A DNA stretch of 64,000 nt from Marinovum algicola (GCF_900109145.1 NZ_FNYY01000001.1:372001-436000); one strand, 5' to 3'; shown: positions 33,663 to 42,130, numbered from the stretch's first letter. The notes: a model not told the origin generated them from the sequence alone. Numbers and translations: made by a program.

Positions 33663-34358
33663 TTGCGCGACGGCGCGGCGCTCTGGCACCCGTCGCCGAA
33701 TTTCGGCGCGCGGCGCGGCGGCGCGCGGCCCGACATGGTGGTGCTGCATTACACCGCCATGGCCGACACCGCCGCCGCGCGCGACTGGCTCTGTGATCCG
33801 GCCTCTCAGGTCTCGGCGCATTATCTGATCTCCGCCACCGGCCGCCTGATCCAGATGGTCGACGAAGGCGCGCGCGCCTGGCATGCCGGCGCCGGGCGCT
33901 GGGGGGCGGTGACCGACGTCAATTCCCGCTCGATCGGCATCGAGATCACCAACAGCGGCGCACAGCCCTTCACCGAGCCGCAGATGGCCTGTCTCGAGGC
34001 GATGCTGCGGCGCATCACGGCGCGCTGGCAGATCCCGCCGGAACGGGTAATCGGCCATTCCGACATGGCCCCGGGGCGCAAATCCGACCCCGGCCGCCGC
34101 TTCGACTGGCGCCGGCTGGCCCGTCGCGGCCTGGCGGTCTGGCCGGCGCCGGCCGCGGCGGCCCCGGATCGGATGCAGTTCCGCGAGCTTGCGGCCGCGG
34201 CCGGCTACACTGCCGAGGTTGCCGAGGACATCCTGCTTGATGCGCTCCGGGCGCGCTTCCGTCCCTGGGCCACCGGGCCGCTCGGGCCGGAGGACATGGC
34301 GCTGGTTGCCGGCCTGGCGGCGCGCTTTCCCGTTGACCGGAGCCGGCTGAGCGCCTAG
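33663..34358 (+). CDS. N-acetylmuramoyl-L-alanine amidase (Amidase_2, AmiD-like)
   Basis: A 231-residue zinc amidase that cleaves the bond between muramic acid and the stem peptide. The zinc ligands lie in MVVLHYTAM and GHSDMAPGRKSDPG, with the Glu in SIGIEITNSG. The start is a TTG two bases after the previous stop. No signal peptide is present, so it may be a cytoplasmic recycling enzyme of the AmpD kind, or be exported otherwise. The RNase P RNA begins almost directly after its stop. Confidence 0.9.
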   Translation: MRDGAALWHPSPNFGARRGGARPDMVVLHYTAMADTAAARDWLCDPASQVSAHYLISATGRLIQMVDEGARAWHAGAGRWGAVTDVNSRSIGIEITNSGAQPFTEPQMACLEAMLRRITARWQIPPERVIGHSDMAPGRKSDPGRRFDWRRLARRGLAVWPAPAAAAPDRMQFRELAAAAGYTAEVAEDILLDALRARFRPWATGPLGPEDMALVAGLAARFPVDRSRLSA

Positions 34359-34366
34359 AGGCTGCG

Positions 34367-34778
34367 ATGCGCGGAAGGCTGGATGGCCGCGGGATCGCGA
34401 GATTCCGAGGAAAGTCCGGACTCCCTGAAGCAACGGTGCCGGGTAACGCCCGGGCGGGGCAACCCGACGGATCAGCGCCACAGAAAACAGACCGCCTCGT
34501 ATGTCGCTCGCGATATACCGGGTCAGGGTGAAACGGTGGGGTAAGAGCCCACCGGGGGGCTGGCAACAGCGCCCGCATGGCAAGCCCCACCGGGAGCAAT
34601 GCCAAATAGGGGCCTCGCGCGCGGCTGATCGCCTTCGGGGGATATCGGCGCAGGGATGCTTCAGCCCGAGAGGCCCGGGTTGGCAGCTAGAGGCGCGGGG
34701 GCAATCCCGTGCCAAGAGGAATGGTCATCGGCGGTCGTCAGACCGTCACAGAATCCGGCTTACAGGCCTTCCGCGCAT
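34367..34778 (+). ncRNA. rnpB: RNase P RNA, bacterial type A
   Basis: The catalytic RNA that trims tRNA 5' ends. Universal core segments are readable: GAGGAAAGTCCGGACTCC near 34409, ACAGAAAACAGACCGCC near 34481 and ACAGAATCCGGCTTACAGG near 34748. Helix P1 is formed by ATGCGCGGAAGGC (34367-34379) pairing with GCCTTCCGCGCAT (34766-34778), which fixes both ends to within a few bases. The length of about 412 is normal for alphaproteobacteria. The promoter must lie in the amidase gene. Confidence 0.95.
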
Positions 34779-34806
34779 GCCGTGGCCAGAGGGCGCAGTT
34801 CCGCTG

Positions 34807-34862
34807 CTTCCTCTTGCCGAAAATACCCTCGGGGGAGGCCGCAGGCCGGGGGCAGAGCCCCC
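34807..34862 (+). repeat. Dispersed intergenic repeat, copy 2, with hairpin
   Basis: CTTCCTCTTGCCGAAAATACC at 34807-34827 is identical to copy 1. It is followed by CTCGGGGGAGG and by a hairpin GGGGGC-AGA-GCCCCC at 34848-34862. Copy 3 at 49185 repeats the same order. It sits just beyond rnpB. The hairpin could also terminate the RNase P RNA transcript. Confidence 0.8.
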
Positions 34863-34919
34863 AGGACGCACCTGGAGGCCGAAGAACGACCTCTTGCAGG
34901 CAAAACCGCGCAAAACCGC

Positions 34920-34947
34920 TTGACTCGCGCGCGATCCCCGGTAGAAG
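34920..34947 (+). promoter_or_regulatory. Promoter of rpmG
   Basis: TTGACT at 34920-34925 and TAGAAG at 34942-34947 are 16 bases apart, a good sigma-70-type match. The rpmG start codon lies 65 bases beyond the -10 box. Confidence 0.65.
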
Positions 34948-35011
34948 GCGACCTTCATAGAGATTTTCGAGTGCGCGATGGCCTTGGCCCGCGCCACGCA
35001 GGAGACGAGAC

Positions 35012-35179
35012 ATGGCGAAGCCGACCACCATCAAGATCCGCCTGAATTCGACCGCGGGCACCGGCCACTTCTACGTGACCAAGAAAAACGCGCGCACCAT
35101 GACCGAGAAGATGGTCGTGCGCAAGTTTGACCCGGTTGTGCGCAAGCACGTCGAATACAAGGAAGGCAAGATCAAGTAA
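35012..35179 (+). CDS. rpmG: 50S ribosomal protein L33
   Basis: A 55-residue ribosomal protein beginning [20 protein letters not shown] and ending [11 protein letters not shown], the L33 pattern without the Cys pairs of zinc-binding forms. It binds near the E site of the large subunit. GGAGACGAG precedes the ATG. It has its own promoter at 34920 and a strong terminator at 35202-35240, so it is a single-gene transcript. Confidence 0.97.
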   Translation: MAKPTTIKIRLNSTAGTGHFYVTKKNARTMTEKMVVRKFDPVVRKHVEYKEGKIK

Positions 35180-35201
35180 ACGATCTGCCGGACGACCAGA
35201 C

Positions 35202-35240
35202 AACGCCGCGCCGCCTCCGGGCCGCGCGGCGTTTTCGTTT
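35202..35240 (+). terminator. Rho-independent terminator of rpmG
   Basis: AACGCCGCGC (35202-35211) pairs with GCGCGGCGTT (35224-35233), followed by the T-rich tail TTCGTTT. Stem and tail make a classic intrinsic terminator. Confidence 0.85.
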
Positions 35241-35441
35241 CCGGGGGCGCCCGTGGCGTGGTTCCTTGCCCCCTCTGGCCGCTTCGCCGAAGGGGCGCCA
35301 GAGCGGCCCGGGCAGGGTCTTCCGGTCACGCTCGCGTCACGCGGCAGCAGAGCGCCCCAGGGCCCGTCAGGAGCCGCGCAGGGGCCTTGTCCGGCCCCAC
35401 CCGGGTGCGGGGCTGTCCGGCGCACAGTTCGTCGCGCAAGC

Positions 35442-35467
35442 AAAAGGGCCGGTCAAACGACCGGCCC
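35442..35467 (-). terminator. Rho-independent terminator of the BI-1 gene
   Basis: GGGCCGGTC (35446-35454) pairs perfectly with GACCGGCCC (35459-35467) around AAAC. On the minus strand the hairpin is followed by TTTTG (complement of 35442-35445). It lies 27 bases past the stop of the gene at 35495. Confidence 0.8.
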
Positions 35468-35494
35468 CTGACATTCTGGCATGAGATGCCCTGG

Positions 35495-36235
35495 TTACTC
35501 GCGGTTGCCCATCAGCTGGAGCAGGAACATGAACATGTTGATGAAGTCCAGGTAGAGGTTCAGCGCGCCCATGATCGCCGCTTTGCCCAGCCACTCGCTG
35601 TCGCCGTTGTGGGCGTGGGCCAGATAGGTGTTCTTGATGTTCTGGGTATCATAGGCGGTCAGCCCGGCAAAGATCAGCACACCCAGGATCGAGATCGCGA
35701 ACATGATCGCGGGCGAGCCCAGGAAGATGTTGATGATCGAGGCCACGATCAGACCGATCACACCCATGATCAGGAAGGAGCCCCAGCCCGAGATGTCCTT
35801 CTTGGTGGTGTAGCCCCAGAGGCTGAGGCCGGCAAAGGCGATCGAAGTCACCAGGAAGACCTGGGCGATCGAGAAACCGGTGAAGGCCACGAAGATCCAG
35901 CTCAGCGACAGGCCCATCACCGCCGCGAAGGCAAAGAAGAACAGCTGCGCGGCGGCGGCCGAAAGCTTGTTGATCATCGCACCGAAGGCGAAGACCATGA
36001 TCAGCGGCGCGAACATGACGATCCAGCCGAGGATGTTGGGCTGAAGCGTGGCGGGATCGCGGAACACGGCCAGAAGCTGCGGGCTGGTGCCGACCGCCCA
36101 TGCCACCGCAAAGGTGAGCAGCATGCCGATCGACATGGTCCCGTAGACCTTGTTCATGTGGGCGCGCAAGCCCTCGTCAATCTGGGCGGCGCGGGCGCCT
36201 GCCGCAGACGTCCTGATTGTGTTGTAGTCAGCCAT
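35495..36235 (-). CDS. Bax inhibitor-1/YccA-family membrane protein
   Basis: A 246-residue protein with seven helices, including MSIGMLLTFAVAWAVG and LFFFAFAAVMGLSLSWIFV. The family carries FxxxxxxFxGLS/G-type segments, seen here as VTSIAFAGLSLWGYTTKKD, and a conserved acidic end region. Members such as E. coli YbhL/YccA form a pH-sensitive calcium leak or bind the FtsH protease. CGGAGGAAATCG precedes the ATG at 36235. The gene has its own terminator and seems monocistronic. Confidence 0.93.
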   Translation of the reverse strand: MADYNTIRTSAAGARAAQIDEGLRAHMNKVYGTMSIGMLLTFAVAWAVGTSPQLLAVFRDPATLQPNILGWIVMFAPLIMVFAFGAMINKLSAAAAQLFFFAFAAVMGLSLSWIFVAFTGFSIAQVFLVTSIAFAGLSLWGYTTKKDISGWGSFLIMGVIGLIVASIINIFLGSPAIMFAISILGVLIFAGLTAYDTQNIKNTYLAHAHNGDSEWLGKAAIMGALNLYLDFINMFMFLLQLMGNRE

Positions 36236-36364
36236 CGATTTCCTCCGAAAAGAACAGGTGGCACGCGAATGCGGGCCGTCCACCCAAATATTGGCGGAAC
36301 GGCCCGGATTTTCAAGATCGTTGCGTGCTGGATTCGACGTGATTTGCGTCGGTTCCGCCGGTTC

Positions 36365-36571
36365 TCAGCGCCGCCAATGGGCGGGAATGTCCCAAATCGG
36401 TTTGCCGGCCTCGCGGCGGGCCTCTTCGGCGCTCAGCCCCAGGTCGTCGAGCCGGGCCGCATCCATCCGGCTCAGCGCCCGGCGCTGGCGATGGAGCGCC
36501 AGCAGCGCGCTCAGGCGGGGCAGGCTGGGGGCACGGTGGCGGGGGGCGGTGATGTGAAGGGTGCGGGCCAT
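36365..36571 (-). CDS. Small Arg-rich DUF1127 protein
   Basis: A 68-residue protein. The carboxy-terminal half has the DUF1127 core RRALSRMDAARLDDLGLSAE, followed by EEARREAGKPIWD. Small DUF1127 proteins in alphaproteobacteria affect phosphate and carbon metabolism and can bind RNA. AGGAGAGCC precedes the ATG at 36571. It is divergent from the LysR gene, and the shared gap holds a clear palindrome, so LysR control is plausible. Confidence 0.88.
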   Translation of the reverse strand: MARTLHITAPRHRAPSLPRLSALLALHRQRRALSRMDAARLDDLGLSAEEARREAGKPIWDIPAHWRR

Positions 36572-36614
36572 TGGGCTCTCCTTTCTTTCGTGATGATTGC
36601 GGAGCGTTGCATTT

Positions 36615-36628
36615 TGTATCTTGATACA
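36615..36628. promoter_or_regulatory. LysR-type operator palindrome
   Basis: TGTATCTTGATACA has perfect six-base arms around TT and fits the T-N11-A rule of LysR binding sites. A second, looser inverted pair ATCATA/TATGAT follows at about 36642-36668. Both lie in the AT-rich gap between the DUF1127 gene and the LysR gene. Confidence 0.6.
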
Positions 36629-36688
36629 TAGCGCTGGCGGTATCATAGTGAAAACGAATGTTTATGATCTCTCTTATCACGGAGTGTG

Positions 36689-37546
36689 ATGGTGATGCGC
36701 AATCTTGATGTCACGGTCCTGCGCAGCTTCGTGGCGGTGGCCCAGACCGGCGGCGTCACCCGCGCCGCGGGCTTTCTCAATCTGACGCAATCCGCCGTCT
36801 CGATGCAGCTCAAGCGGCTCGAAGAATTGCTGGGCCTGGAACTGCTCGACCGCTCGGCCCGGCAGATCGGGCTGACCGCCGCCGGCGAACAGCTGCTGGG
36901 CTATGCCCGGCGCATGGTCGATCTCAACGACGAGGCTTTCGCCCGGCTTACCCATGAGGAATTTTCGGGCGAGATCTCGCTCGGGGTGCCGTATGACATC
37001 GTCTATCCGGTGGTGCCGCGGGTGTTGCAGCGCTTTGCGCTGGAAATGCCGCGGGTGCGGGTCAACCTGGTGACCGGAAACACGAAATCGCTCAAGGACG
37101 AGTTCTCGCGCGGGGCGGTGGACCTGATCCTGACCACCGAGAGCGAGGTCGACATCGGCGGCGAGACCCTGACCGAGATTGCCCTGCGCTGGATCGGCGC
37201 GCCGGGCGGGCAGGCCTGGCGGCAGCGGCCGCTCAATCTTGCGCAGGCCCGGGTCTGCGCCTTTCGGGCCGGTGTGGTCGACCGGCTCGACGCGGCGGAG
37301 ATCGACTGGATCTCCACCGTCGAGACCGACAGCGACCGCACGGTCGAGGCCACGGTCAGCGCCGATCTGGCGGTGACGGCGCTGCTCGAGGGGACCGCGC
37401 CCAAGGTGCTGATCGAACTGCCGCCGGGCTGCGACCTGCCCGATCTGGGCAGCTACAAGATCAACCTCTATTGCAACCGCCGCAACGGCCAGACGCCGGT
37501 CGACGTGCTGGCCGAAATGATCGAGCAGGGCTACGACACGCTCTAG
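36689..37546 (+). CDS. LysR-family transcriptional regulator
   Basis: A protein of about 285 residues. Residues 1-65 are the winged helix (LDVTVLRSFVAVAQTGGVTR, then LNLTQSAVSMQLKRLEELLG). Residues 90-280 form the effector domain (ISLGVPYDIVYPVVPRVLQRFA). GGAG at 36681 serves the ATG at 36689; the ATG at 36695 is also possible. The regulated genes are probably the divergent DUF1127 gene and itself. The effector is unknown. Confidence 0.93.
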   Translation: MVMRNLDVTVLRSFVAVAQTGGVTRAAGFLNLTQSAVSMQLKRLEELLGLELLDRSARQIGLTAAGEQLLGYARRMVDLNDEAFARLTHEEFSGEISLGVPYDIVYPVVPRVLQRFALEMPRVRVNLVTGNTKSLKDEFSRGAVDLILTTESEVDIGGETLTEIALRWIGAPGGQAWRQRPLNLAQARVCAFRAGVVDRLDAAEIDWISTVETDSDRTVEATVSADLAVTALLEGTAPKVLIELPPGCDLPDLGSYKINLYCNRRNGQTPVDVLAEMIEQGYDTL

Positions 37547-37587
37547 CCGGCATCACGGGCCGATGATGCGGGGCAATCCGCCGGCGG

Positions 37588-38547
37588 TCAGATCGTGACC
37601 ACCACCTTGCCGGTGGATTTCCGGTCGCGCAGCAGTTGCATGGCCTGGCCCGCGTCCTCGAGCGGCAGCGCGTGGCTGATATGCGGGGTGATGCGCCCTT
37701 CGCTGTGCCAGCGCATCAGGGTTTTCATCGAATCGGCAATGACCTGCGGATTGAATTTCAGGTATCCGCCCCAGTAGAGACCCAGCACCGAGAGGTTCTT
37801 GACCAGCAGATGGTTGGCCTTGATCTGCGGCACATCGCCGCTGGCAAAGCCGATCGGCAGCAGACGGGCCTCAGGGTTGCAGGCGCGGAACGCCGCCTCG
37901 AACTGTGGGCCGCCCACCGGATCATAGACCACATCCGCCCCGCCCAGGGCCTTGACGTCGGCGCGCAGGTCGCAGGTCTCGCTGTCGAGCAGGTGATGCG
38001 CCCCGGCGGCGCGCGCCGCCTCGAGCTTTTCGGCCCCCCGGGCGCAGGCGATGACCGTCGCGCCCATGATCCGGCCGATCTCGACCGCGGTCAGCCCGAC
38101 ACCCCCCGAGGCCCCCAGCACCAGCAGGTGTTCGCCCGGCTGAAGCCGTGCGCGATGGCTCAGGGCGAGGTGTGACGTACCGTAAGCGATCTGAAAGGCG
38201 GCGGCATCGGTGAAACTCATCGTTTCCGGGATGGCAACGGCGCGGGCGGCCTCGAAACAGCCGAATTCGGCCAATCCGCCCTGGCCGCCAAAAACCGCGA
38301 CCCGCTGCCCGGGTTCGAGCCCCGTGACCCCCTCGCCAAGCGCGTCAACGGTGCCGGCCACCTCCATCCCGAGGGTGAAAGGCGCCTCTGGGGTATCTTG
38401 GTAGGTGCCCTTTTCCATGAGCAAATCCGCGAAGTTAAGCCCGCAGGCAGCGATCCGAAGGCGGATTTGCCCCGGCTCCGGCCGCGGCGTTTCGATCTCG
38501 GCAAGCTGCGCCGGCGCCCCGGCGAAGGCGATGTGAAAAGCACGCAT
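37588..38547 (-). CDS. NADPH:quinone oxidoreductase family protein (zinc-free MDR)
   Basis: A 319-residue medium-chain dehydrogenase/reductase. The GroES-like part includes CGLNFADLLMEKGTYQDTP and GMEVAGTVDALGEGV. The cofactor domain has LVLGASGGVGLTAVEIGRIMGA, the AxxGxxG motif of quinone-reductase members. No structural-zinc Cys cluster is seen. The end reads LRDRKSTGKVVVTI. It reduces quinones or enoyl substrates with NADPH. It is monocistronic and divergent from the XRE gene region. Confidence 0.92.
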   Translation of the reverse strand: MRAFHIAFAGAPAQLAEIETPRPEPGQIRLRIAACGLNFADLLMEKGTYQDTPEAPFTLGMEVAGTVDALGEGVTGLEPGQRVAVFGGQGGLAEFGCFEAARAVAIPETMSFTDAAAFQIAYGTSHLALSHRARLQPGEHLLVLGASGGVGLTAVEIGRIMGATVIACARGAEKLEAARAAGAHHLLDSETCDLRADVKALGGADVVYDPVGGPQFEAAFRACNPEARLLPIGFASGDVPQIKANHLLVKNLSVLGLYWGGYLKFNPQVIADSMKTLMRWHSEGRITPHISHALPLEDAGQAMQLLRDRKSTGKVVVTI

Positions 38548-38871
38548 TTGTGTCAGATTTCCCGTAAAGATTGCCCTGAGCCTTTACAGTTTCGCGCAAC
38601 TGACGCAATGTAAAGAGCATGACATGTCGCGCCTTTGGGGAGGCTGCGAGCGGTGTTTCCATACCGCTTCGCGTGTGTTTTCGGTTAACCGTAAAATCTA
38701 AACGCGTTCTTTTTTCTTGCTTTCTTCTTCACCTCCCATATTCTTCGTGACGCTGCAGGGGTGCACAGTCGATATCGTCGGGCCGGGGGATAACTCTGCC
38801 TCGTTACAGAAAAAGAATGCGCGGTCCTGCATTTGAAATGCCGGACCAGCGCTAAGTGAAGGATGAATAGT
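38548..38871. promoter_or_regulatory. Long regulatory gap with 25-bp inverted repeat before the XRE gene
   Basis: This 324-base gap has no gene. GGTCCTGCATTT (38823-38834) and AAATGCCGGACC (38836-38847) form an inverted repeat with one mismatch around a single G, ending 24 bases before the XRE start. Other marks are CGGTTAACCG (38682-38691), a small hairpin AGCGGT/ACCGCT near 38650-38668, and a pyrimidine-rich tract at 38705-38737. The 25-base repeat may be an autoregulatory operator or a 5' UTR hairpin. Confidence 0.55.
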
Positions 38872-39249
38872 ATGCCACACCCCGTGGATGTTCATGTTGG
38901 CAAGCGTGTCCGGCATCGTCGCTGGCTGGTCGGGATGACCCAGCAGCAACTGGCCGAGCATGTCGGCATCAAGTTCCAGCAGATCCAGAAATACGAAACC
39001 GGTGCCAACCGGGTCAGCGCCTCGCGGCTCTGGGACATCGCCGACGCGCTCGACGTGCCGGTCAGCTTTTTCTTCGAAGGCATCGACGCGGGTGAAACCG
39101 AGCCGGCGCAATCCACTGAAAGCAGTGTGCCGGCCGATCTCCTTGGTGACAAGGAAGCGCTCGATCTCGTGCGGTCGTACTACGCGATCCCGGAAAATCA
39201 GCGTCGTCGGTTGTTCGAGCTTGCCCGTGTGCTGAGCGACGTCGCATAA
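38872..39249 (+). CDS. XRE-family helix-turn-helix regulator
   Basis: A protein of about 125 residues. The DNA-binding domain is VGKRVRHRRWLVGMTQQQLA, then EHVGIKFQQIQKYETGANRVS, and ALDVPVSFFFEG. The tail NQRRRLFELARVLSDVA is helical. This is a small alphaproteobacterial regulator type common in Rhodobacterales, whose targets are largely undefined. The ATG at 38872 fits the family start MxHPVDVHVGKR; an ATG at 38863 in the same frame is possible. Autoregulation through the inverted repeat upstream is inferred. Confidence 0.88.
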   Translation: MPHPVDVHVGKRVRHRRWLVGMTQQQLAEHVGIKFQQIQKYETGANRVSASRLWDIADALDVPVSFFFEGIDAGETEPAQSTESSVPADLLGDKEALDLVRSYYAIPENQRRRLFELARVLSDVA

Positions 39250-39260
39250 CGCCCCAGGTT

Positions 39261-39281
39261 GCGGCGCCGGTGCGGCGCCGC
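39261..39281 (+). terminator. Hairpin after the XRE gene
   Basis: GCGGCGCCG (39261-39269) pairs perfectly with CGGCGCCGC (39273-39281) around GTG. There is no T-run. It lies between the XRE stop and the HisN-like start and may uncouple the two genes. Confidence 0.5.
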
Positions 39282-39293
39282 GTCGAAGGGCGG

Positions 39294-40097
39294 ATGAGAC
39301 AGATGCAAGACAGCGAGATGCGCCACCTCTGGCAGGTGGCCAATGAAATGGCCGACGCAGCGCGTGCGGCCATTTTGCCATTTTTCCGGGGGGCAGCGCT
39401 CGGCACCGAGAACAAGCAGAGCGGCGGTTTCGACCCGGTGACCCTGGCCGACCGGGCGGCGGAACAGGCGATGCGCGATGTTCTGGCCCGGGCCCGGCCC
39501 GAGGATGGTATCCTTGGCGAGGAATTCGGCCATGACGCCGGCAGCAGCGGGCTGACCTGGGTGCTCGACCCGATCGACGGCACCCGCGGTTTCATCAGCG
39601 GCACCCCGACCTGGGGCGTGCTGATCGCATTGTCGAACGCCGATGGCCCTTTTCTGGGCATCATCGACCAGCCCTATATCGGCGAACGGTTTCGCGGCGG
39701 TGGCGGCGAAGCGCGAATGGAGGGGCCCCAAGGCGCGCAAGATCTGCGCACCCGCGCGACCGGCGATCTCTCGGAGGCCCTGCTCTTCACCACCTTCCCC
39801 GAAGTCGGCACACCGGAAGAACGCGCCGGCTTTGAGCGGGTCGCCGAGGCGGTCAAGCTGACGCGTTACGGCATGGATTGTTATGCCTATGCGCTGTTGG
39901 CGGCCGGGCAGGTCGACCTGGTGATCGAAGCCGGGCTCAACGCCTATGACATCCAGGCGCCGATCGCGGTGATCGAGGCCGCCGGTGGCGTTGTCACCGA
40001 CTGGCAGGGCAGGCCGGTGCACAATGGCGGCCAGGTGCTTGCGGCCGGCAATGCGGAGCTGCACCGGGCGGCGATGGCCAAGCTCAACAGCGCTTGA
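39294..40097 (+). CDS. Inositol monophosphatase family, probable histidinol-phosphatase (HisN-like)
   Basis: A protein of about 267 residues of the magnesium/lithium-dependent phosphatase family. The metal site includes ILGEEFG and WVLDPIDGTRGFISG; a second motif is YDIQAPIAVIEAAGG, where the usual WD has become YD. LIxAGLNAYD and the WGVLIALS segment match histidinol-phosphate phosphatases of the IMPase fold (HisN) in alphaproteobacteria. Inositol or PAP phosphatase activity cannot be excluded. The start is uncertain: ATGs at 39294, 39303 and 39318 are in frame; GAAGGG supports the first. Confidence 0.86.
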   Translation: MRQMQDSEMRHLWQVANEMADAARAAILPFFRGAALGTENKQSGGFDPVTLADRAAEQAMRDVLARARPEDGILGEEFGHDAGSSGLTWVLDPIDGTRGFISGTPTWGVLIALSNADGPFLGIIDQPYIGERFRGGGGEARMEGPQGAQDLRTRATGDLSEALLFTTFPEVGTPEERAGFERVAEAVKLTRYGMDCYAYALLAAGQVDLVIEAGLNAYDIQAPIAVIEAAGGVVTDWQGRPVHNGGQVLAAGNAELHRAAMAKLNSA

Positions 40098-40204
40098 TCG
40101 CCGGCCGGGCCCTTGCTAGCCTGCGGCAACGCCGCGCGAACTTTGCCCGTTACCGGCGCGGCGGGCTTCACCTCAGAAATGGGCGCCACATCTGAGGTTT
40201 CTTC

Positions 40205-41539
40205 ATGACCGAAATTCTGTTGCAGCGGGCCAGCCTTGCCCTGACCATGGACGATCACAGCCGCGAGTTGACGGGCTGCGATATCCGGCTTCGCGATGGC
40301 GTGATCGCCGAGATCGGCACCGGGCTGAGCAGCGATGGCGACGTGATCGATGCCGCCGGTTGCCTTGTGACGCCGGGGCTGGTGAACACCCACCACCACC
40401 TCTACCAGACGCTGACCCGCGCGGTGCCGGGCGGGCAGGATGCGCTGCTCTTTGGCTGGCTCAAGACACTGTATCCGATCTGGGCGCGCTTTGGCCCGGA
40501 AGAGATGTTTATCTCGGCGCAGGTCGGTCTGGCGGAGCTGGCGCTCTCGGGCTGTACCATGTCCTCGGATCACCTCTACCTCTATCCCAACGGCGCGCGG
40601 CTCGATGACACGATCGCCGCCGCGGGCGAGGTCGGCCTGCGGTTTCACCCGACCCGTGGCGCGATGTCGATCGGCGAAAGCGCGGGCGGGTTGCCCCCTG
40701 ACAGCCTGGTCGAAGGCGAGGCCGCGATCCTCGACGACATGACGCGGGTGGTCGATGCCTTTCACGACGGGGCCGAGGGCGCCATGGTGCGCGTCGGCCT
40801 TGCGCCCTGTTCACCGTTTTCGGTCAGCCGAGAGCTGATGCGCGACACCGCGCTGCTGGCGCGCGACAAGGGGGTGATGCTGCACACTCACCTGGCGGAA
40901 AACGATGAGGATATCGCCTATTCGCTGGAGAAATTCGGTTGTCGGCCGGGGCAATATGCCGAGGATCTGGGCTGGACCGGGGACGACGTCTGGCATGCGC
41001 ATTGCGTGAAGCTCGACGGCGAAGAAATTGATCTCTTTGCCAGAACCCGCACCGGCGTGGCGCATTGTCCGTGCTCGAACTGCCGCCTCGGCTCCGGTAT
41101 CGCGCCGATCCGGACGATGCGCGATGCCGGCGTCAAGGTGGGGCTGGGCGTCGATGGATCGGCCTCGAACGACAGCGGCAACCTGATGCTCGAAGCCCGG
41201 CAGGCGCTGCTGTTGCAACGGGTGGCGCGCGGCGCCGACGCCATGTCGGCGCGCGAGGCGCTGCGGATCGCGACCCGGGGCGGCGCCGAGGTGCTGGGCC
41301 GGACCGACTGCGGCCAGATCGCCCCCGGCAAGCGGGCCGACCTTGCGGTCTGGGACATGTCCGGCGTCGAGGCGGCGGGCAGCTGGGATATGGCCGCGCT
41401 GCTGCTGGCGGGCCCGGCGCGGGTCCGCGACCTCTTTGTCGAGGGGCGCCCGGTGGTCCGAGGCGGCGACCTGGTTTCCTTCGATCTGGCGGCGGCGCTG
41501 CGACGGCAGAATGATCTGGCGCGGCGGCTGATGGCATGA
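40205..41539 (+). CDS. 8-oxoguanine deaminase
   Basis: A 444-residue amidohydrolase. Metal ligands are in NTHHHLYQTLTRAVPG, LHTHLAEN, WHAHCVKLD and GVDGSASNDSGN. The sequence follows the known 8-oxoguanine deaminases (converting 8-oxoguanine to urate) more than ATZ/TRZ chlorohydrolases, with CSSxH-like CTMSSDHLYLYPN. It would clear oxidised guanine and feed urate catabolism. The stop overlaps the next gene (ATGA). It faces the guanine deaminase gene across a short gap, making a purine-deaminating pair. Confidence 0.9.
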   Translation: MTEILLQRASLALTMDDHSRELTGCDIRLRDGVIAEIGTGLSSDGDVIDAAGCLVTPGLVNTHHHLYQTLTRAVPGGQDALLFGWLKTLYPIWARFGPEEMFISAQVGLAELALSGCTMSSDHLYLYPNGARLDDTIAAAGEVGLRFHPTRGAMSIGESAGGLPPDSLVEGEAAILDDMTRVVDAFHDGAEGAMVRVGLAPCSPFSVSRELMRDTALLARDKGVMLHTHLAENDEDIAYSLEKFGCRPGQYAEDLGWTGDDVWHAHCVKLDGEEIDLFARTRTGVAHCPCSNCRLGSGIAPIRTMRDAGVKVGLGVDGSASNDSGNLMLEARQALLLQRVARGADAMSAREALRIATRGGAEVLGRTDCGQIAPGKRADLAVWDMSGVEAAGSWDMAALLLAGPARVRDLFVEGRPVVRGGDLVSFDLAAALRRQNDLARRLMA

Positions 41540-41967
41540 GGCGACGGAGGGTGCTGGCGGCGGGCCTGGCCTGGGCGGCCTGTCCGGCCTTGGCCGGCGA
41601 AGAGGCCGCGCTGGCCCGGGTCAACCGCCTGCGTCGCCAGGCTGGCCGCGCGGCGCTGCGCTGGTCGCCGGTGCTGGCCGAAGTGGCGCGGGCCCATGCC
41701 GAGGACATGGCGCGCAACGGGTTTTTCGCCCATCAGGGCTCGGACGGCTCGACGATCAGCGACCGGGTGGCGCGGGCCGGCTATGGCTGGTGCAGGGTGG
41801 CCGAAAACATCGCCCGGGGCCAGCGCAGCCTCGACGCGGCGATCGCCGGCTGGCAGGGCTCTGCCGGCCACCGTCGCAACATGCTGAACCGCGACATGGC
41901 CGATCTGGGTGTGGCGCGGGGGCCGGGCAACACCTGGGTCATGGTGCTGGCCCGGCCGGGGTGTTGA
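41536..41967 (+). CDS. Secreted CAP/SCP-domain protein (YkwD-like)
   Basis: A 143-residue protein with a signal peptide (RRRVLAAGLAWAACPALA) cut before GEEAALARVNRLR. The CAP core shows ARAHAEDMARNGFFAHQGSDGS and WQGSAGHRRNMLN, which hold the two His of the CAP cavity, with the acidic partner in AENIARG. Bacterial CAP proteins are extracellular and of uncertain activity. Translation is coupled to the deaminase gene by the ATGA overlap. Confidence 0.9.
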   Translation: MRRRRVLAAGLAWAACPALAGEEAALARVNRLRRQAGRAALRWSPVLAEVARAHAEDMARNGFFAHQGSDGSTISDRVARAGYGWCRVAENIARGQRSLDAAIAGWQGSAGHRRNMLNRDMADLGVARGPGNTWVMVLARPGC

Positions 41968-42130
41968 CGGCGGGGTTGGAAAATGTGCGCTTCCGCGCGC
42001 TTGTTTCCCGCCCGTGGCCGCTGTGACGCCCGGGCGGCCGGCGACGGAGCATGGGGCGGGCGGTGTCGGATCTGCTGAGAGGCGGTTCAGGAGCAGGTCT
42101 GCTCTGAACGCGCCACCGCCATCGTCTTGC

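Noticed and set aside
38682-38699. CtrA site around TTAACC in the gap before the XRE gene
   Set aside because: The second TTAA at the required N7 spacing is missing; only the palindrome CGGTTAACCG is present.
4508-40097. HisD-, HisA- and HisN-like genes as a scattered histidine pathway
   Set aside because: The HisD-like gene is in a TRAP catabolic operon and the HisA-like protein has a changed catalytic residue. Only the HisN-like phosphatase is plausible for histidine synthesis.
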